A stretch of 40,076 nt of DNA from contig PLJN01000124.1 in assembly GCA_003140235.1 (NCBI GenBank), forward strand, positions 9,575-49,650, in the 5' to 3' direction. Below the pieces are notes generated by a model. That model saw only the letters and a list, made by a program, of their open reading frames with translations, searched no databases and was not told the DNA's origin. This document shows, piece after piece, positions 37,696 through 40,076 of the stretch (within the stretch, counting starts at the first letter, position 1; each line of letters starts with the position of its first letter). The translations under genes and the position numbers were made by a program. The stretch comes from Acidobacteriaceae bacterium (GTDB lineage Bacteria > Acidobacteriota > Terriglobia > Terriglobales > Acidobacteriaceae).

Positions 37696-39018
37696 ATGGA
37701 ACCGATTCTTCTCGTGGAAGACAAGCCGGAATTGCGGGAGATGCTGCAGCACGCTCTCACGCGCATGGGCCACCAGGCCGTCCCGGCGGCAAACTTCGCG
37801 GAAGCCGACGCCCTCCTGGCCAAATCCCGATTTTCCGCTGTGCTCACCGACTTGAAACTGCCCCAGGGTTCCGGCATGGATGTGCTTCGTGCCGCCCTGG
37901 ATTTCGATCCCTCTGTGCCGGTCATCATCATGACCGCGTACGGCAGCATAGCCCAGGCCGTGGACGCCATGCGCAAGGGCGCGTATGACTTTATCCAGAA
38001 ACCGATTGATCTTGGACATCTCGAGCACATGCTGGCCCGCGCGCTGGAGCGGCAACAAATCCTGCGCGAGAACCTGGTCCTGAAAGAAGAGTTTTCCAAA
38101 CGTCACGGCTTCCCGCGCATGATTGGAGAGCACCCCAGCATGTTGCAGGCGGGAAACGAAATGCAGCGCGTGGCCGCGACTGAGTCCACTGTTTTGTTGC
38201 TGGGAGAAAGCGGCACCGGCAAGGAACTGTTCGCGCGCGCCGTCCACCAGTTGAGTCCGCGCGCGACCAAGCCGTTTGTGGCCATCAACTGCGCCGCCAT
38301 CCCTGAAACACTGATCGAGAATGAGCTCTTTGGACATGACCGCGGAGCGTTCACCGGAGCGGCGGGCCGTCAGGCAGGAAAATTCGAACTGGCCCATCGC
38401 GGAACGATCTTTCTGGATGAAATCGGCGAGTTGCCGCTTTCGGTGCAGTCCAAACTGCTGCGCGTTCTTGAAGACCACAAAGTCGAGCGCCTGGGCGGCA
38501 CCGCTCCGGTGGTGTGCGACGTGCGCGTGATCGCCGCAACCAACCGCAATCTGGAAGAAGCCATCCAGGCAGGAGAGTTCCGGCGCGACCTCTACTACCG
38601 GCTTGCCGTGGTCCCTATCACCATTCCGCCGCTGCGTGACCGCGGCGATGATGTATTGCTGATTGCGAACCATTTTCTCGAACGCTTCCGCCGTGAGTTC
38701 AAGAAAAACAACCTGCGTCTTGCGGCGGATGCCAGCGCCGCTTTGCAACTGCACACCTGGCCCGGCAACGTACGCGAATTGCAGAATGCCATGGAGCGCG
38801 CCGCCATCCTGAACGACGGAGAAATCACAGCCGCCGATCTGGGACTGGTCCCAGCAACGGCTACTGCAAACAGCGTAGAAAATGGACAGAAACTGGATCG
38901 GGAGAAAATTGAATCGACTCTGCGGGATTGCAAATGGAACAAAGCAGCCGCAGCCGAGCGCCTGGGCATTTCTTACAAGACCCTCTTGACCAGGATCAAA
39001 GCACACGGCCTCGATTAG
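37696..39018 (+). CDS. NtrC-family sigma-54-dependent response regulator
   Basis: A 440-aa protein. The receiver domain has acidic residues VEDK, the phospho-acceptor Asp52 in LTDLKLP, and Lys in IQKP. The AAA+ domain has Walker A GESGTGKE (170-177), the sigma-54 contact loop GAFTGA (217-222) and Walker B IFLDEIGE (238-245). The C-terminal Fis-type helix-turn-helix includes [24 protein letters not shown]. It activates sigma-54 promoters on phosphorylation, probably by the nearby PilS/NtrB-type kinase. The start is fixed by the receiver strand. No Shine-Dalgarno is seen; a terminator hairpin precedes it. Confidence 0.95.
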   Translation: MEPILLVEDKPELREMLQHALTRMGHQAVPAANFAEADALLAKSRFSAVLTDLKLPQGSGMDVLRAALDFDPSVPVIIMTAYGSIAQAVDAMRKGAYDFIQKPIDLGHLEHMLARALERQQILRENLVLKEEFSKRHGFPRMIGEHPSMLQAGNEMQRVAATESTVLLLGESGTGKELFARAVHQLSPRATKPFVAINCAAIPETLIENELFGHDRGAFTGAAGRQAGKFELAHRGTIFLDEIGELPLSVQSKLLRVLEDHKVERLGGTAPVVCDVRVIAATNRNLEEAIQAGEFRRDLYYRLAVVPITIPPLRDRGDDVLLIANHFLERFRREFKKNNLRLAADASAALQLHTWPGNVRELQNAMERAAILNDGEITAADLGLVPATATANSVENGQKLDREKIESTLRDCKWNKAAAAERLGISYKTLLTRIKAHGLD

Positions 39019-39112
39019 CAATTACTATAGATAAGAGACTTCTCTCGTGGCATCCACAGGTTCGTGCCGGTTTGCTAAAAAAGATAAGGGCCAGAGAGAA
39101 CAAAGAACAACA

Positions 39113-39718
39113 ATGAGAAAAACATATTGCGTTATCGTTTTCATCGCGGCCCTGTTGTTGGGTTGCAGTAGCGAACCGAAGAGTGCTCCGGCGCCCCCGG
39201 CACAGTCCCAGGCTGAGACGGGACGATTTGCCTTTCAGAAGATGATGGTAGCGGCGCGGCTGTGGGCGCGTGACGTGCAGCCCATCCAGCTTGAATCGCA
39301 GCCTCTCAAAGACAGCAACGGTCACGACGGCAAAGCCACTTTCTGGCGCGCCACTTTCGCTTCCGCATCTCAATTGAAGGCGAAACAGTTTTCATGGTCC
39401 GGAAGCACCGACCCGGACGCGCCCAAAGGGCTGACCCACAGCACGGAAGATCCATTTAATCCTGCCAACCGCTCCACGCAGCCGTTCGACCTGAATTTCC
39501 TGAGGACGGATAGCGACCAGGCGTTTGCCGTGGCGCAGGAACATGGCGGCAAAGAGATGATGGCCAAAAAGCCGGCACAGCCAGTGATCTACCTGCTGGA
39601 CTATGACTCGCGCGCGAGCCAACTCAGATGGCACGTGATCTACGGCAACAGCGCTGTCGACGCGCCACTCACCGTGATTGTGGATGCAAGCACGGGGCTC
39701 TTTGTTCACAAAGAATAA
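39113..39718 (+). CDS. Putative lipoprotein of unknown function
   Basis: A 201-aa protein starting at ATG 39113; a longer frame from 39047 would place the signal internally. The signal ends in the lipobox LLLGC (KTYCVIVFIAALLLGCSS), predicting a lipid anchor. The mature part has a FAFQKMMVAARLWARDVQPI helix and a C-terminal beta region (PVIYLLDYDSRASQLRWHVIYGNSAVDAPLTVIVDASTG split over two strands) that resembles PepSY-like folds loosely. No family assigned. The stop is 14 bp from the opposing TPR gene. Confidence 0.72.
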   Translation: MRKTYCVIVFIAALLLGCSSEPKSAPAPPAQSQAETGRFAFQKMMVAARLWARDVQPIQLESQPLKDSNGHDGKATFWRATFASASQLKAKQFSWSGSTDPDAPKGLTHSTEDPFNPANRSTQPFDLNFLRTDSDQAFAVAQEHGGKEMMAKKPAQPVIYLLDYDSRASQLRWHVIYGNSAVDAPLTVIVDASTGLFVHKE

Positions 39719-39731
39719 AGACCAGCGCGAG

Positions 39732-40076
39732 TTACGGCCGCTCTTTGCCCAGCACGAGCGTGATTTGCGCGACTGCCTTCCTGGCTTCTGCTGCGTCGTG
39801 ACCCTGCGGCTGCAACTCCAGATATCTCTTGTAATAGAGCCGTGCTTCATCCAATCGCTGCAGACCTTGCAGGCTTTCGGCCAGTCGGAAGCAGGCCACA
39901 GGATTGCCCGGGGACAATCGCACCGCTTCTTCAAAACGGCCGTACGCGGCCTCGAACTTGTTTTGCGAGAGATACGTCTCTCCCACCTCTAGATCATGCG
40001 CCGCCTGTTTTTCCGGTTCCGTGCTGTTCGCGTTCATGCGCGGCGCGAGTCGCTGCATGGACACCTTCGCGTCCTT
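39732..40076 (-). CDS. TPR-repeat protein (start possibly outside window)
   Basis: At least 110 aa, of which residues 25-95 form two to three TPR-like helical pairs (AHDLEVGETYLSQNKFEAAY, RFEEAVRLSPGNPVACFRLA and LDEARLYYKRYLELQPQ). The frame stays open to the last base of the window, so the true start may lie beyond 40076; GTG 40064 and ATG 40058 are possible internal starts. TPRs mediate protein-protein contacts; partner unknown. Confidence 0.75.
   Translation of the reverse strand, partial: KDAKVSMQRLAPRMNANSTEPEKQAAHDLEVGETYLSQNKFEAAYGRFEEAVRLSPGNPVACFRLAESLQGLQRLDEARLYYKRYLELQPQGHDAAEARKAVAQITLVLGKERP

Noticed and set aside
37672-39021. A 449-codon minus-strand open frame over the sigma-54 activator
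   Set aside because: Antisense to a gene with complete receiver, AAA+ and helix-turn-helix motifs; composition typical of a shadow.
1-40076. CRISPR arrays, tRNA/rRNA genes, prophage or insertion sequences
   Set aside because: No regularly spaced repeats, no recognisable RNA gene signatures and no transposase, integrase or structural phage genes were seen; the repeats present are short palindromes or local duplications.

Overview
The window looks like a chromosomal segment of an Acidobacteriota bacterium, probably class Terriglobia. Two family-level markers point there: a secreted protein of the soil-associated TIGR03435 family (7514-8362) and a secreted VWFA-related protein of the acidobacterial type (10703-11599). 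Many short palindromic repeats lie between genes. The DNA is GC-rich, and genes sit in tight runs with 4-base stop/start overlaps. I see no rRNA, tRNA, CRISPR array, transposase or phage module.

Layout. 1-1880 (minus): a cupin gene, a SirB1-like transglutaminase-fold gene, a small hypothetical gene and yggX, which is cut by the window edge. 1881-2143 holds an 80-bp direct repeat and twin hairpins. 2144-5479 (minus): an ATP-grasp enzyme, a hypothetical, an RRM RNA-binding protein and a radical SAM protein. The radical SAM gene is best read as a selenoprotein: a UGA in a C-U-A-E-P tail is followed 12 nt later by a SECIS-like hairpin. 5497-7282 (plus): a YihY/BrkB membrane protein and a short-chain dehydrogenase (SDR), with a collapsed in-frame copy of the SDR gene between them. 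7283-8549: palindromes, the TIGR03435 gene and a second copy of a dispersed element. 8550-9144: an AbrB-type antitoxin and a frameshifted RelE/ParE-type toxin. 9211-12660 (plus): a Tat-exported Gfo/Idh/MocA oxidoreductase, then VWFA protein, Hfq-like protein and inositol monophosphatase as an operon.

12674-14780 (minus): purC, cvpA (interrupted by an amber codon) and a gph-like phosphatase. 15024-19001 (minus): smc with a large acidic insertion in the head. 19410-20245 (plus): two small secreted proteins. 20310-23895 (minus): an M20 peptidase, a membrane protein and a Fic protein. 23971-24222 (minus) is a small hypothetical, divergent from ribA and a DUF1684 protein (plus, to 25784). 25801-28867 (minus): a conserved small protein, mobA, an MlaF-like ABC ATPase, a DUF2520 protein and a frameshifted VOC protein. 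29094-31937 (minus): a two-domain M16 peptidase. 32270-34386 (plus): an NAD(P)-binding epimerase-like protein and a BON-domain lipoprotein. 34417-34534 is a long imperfect hairpin. 34673-39018 (plus): prepilin peptidase, PilS/NtrB-type kinase, a coiled-coil secreted protein and an NtrC-type sigma-54 activator, plausibly type IV pilus control. The window ends with a lipoprotein (plus) and a TPR protein (minus).

The strongest observation is the selenocysteine-coding UGA with its SECIS. Other points are recurring -10 hexamers 4-7 nt upstream of start codons (leaderless mRNAs), an Hfq-like protein in an unusual operon, the duplicated gene ends, and three disrupted genes (toxin, cvpA, VOC) that could be real decay or assembly errors. 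All functional statements come from reading translated sequence and remembered family motifs; no database search was run.
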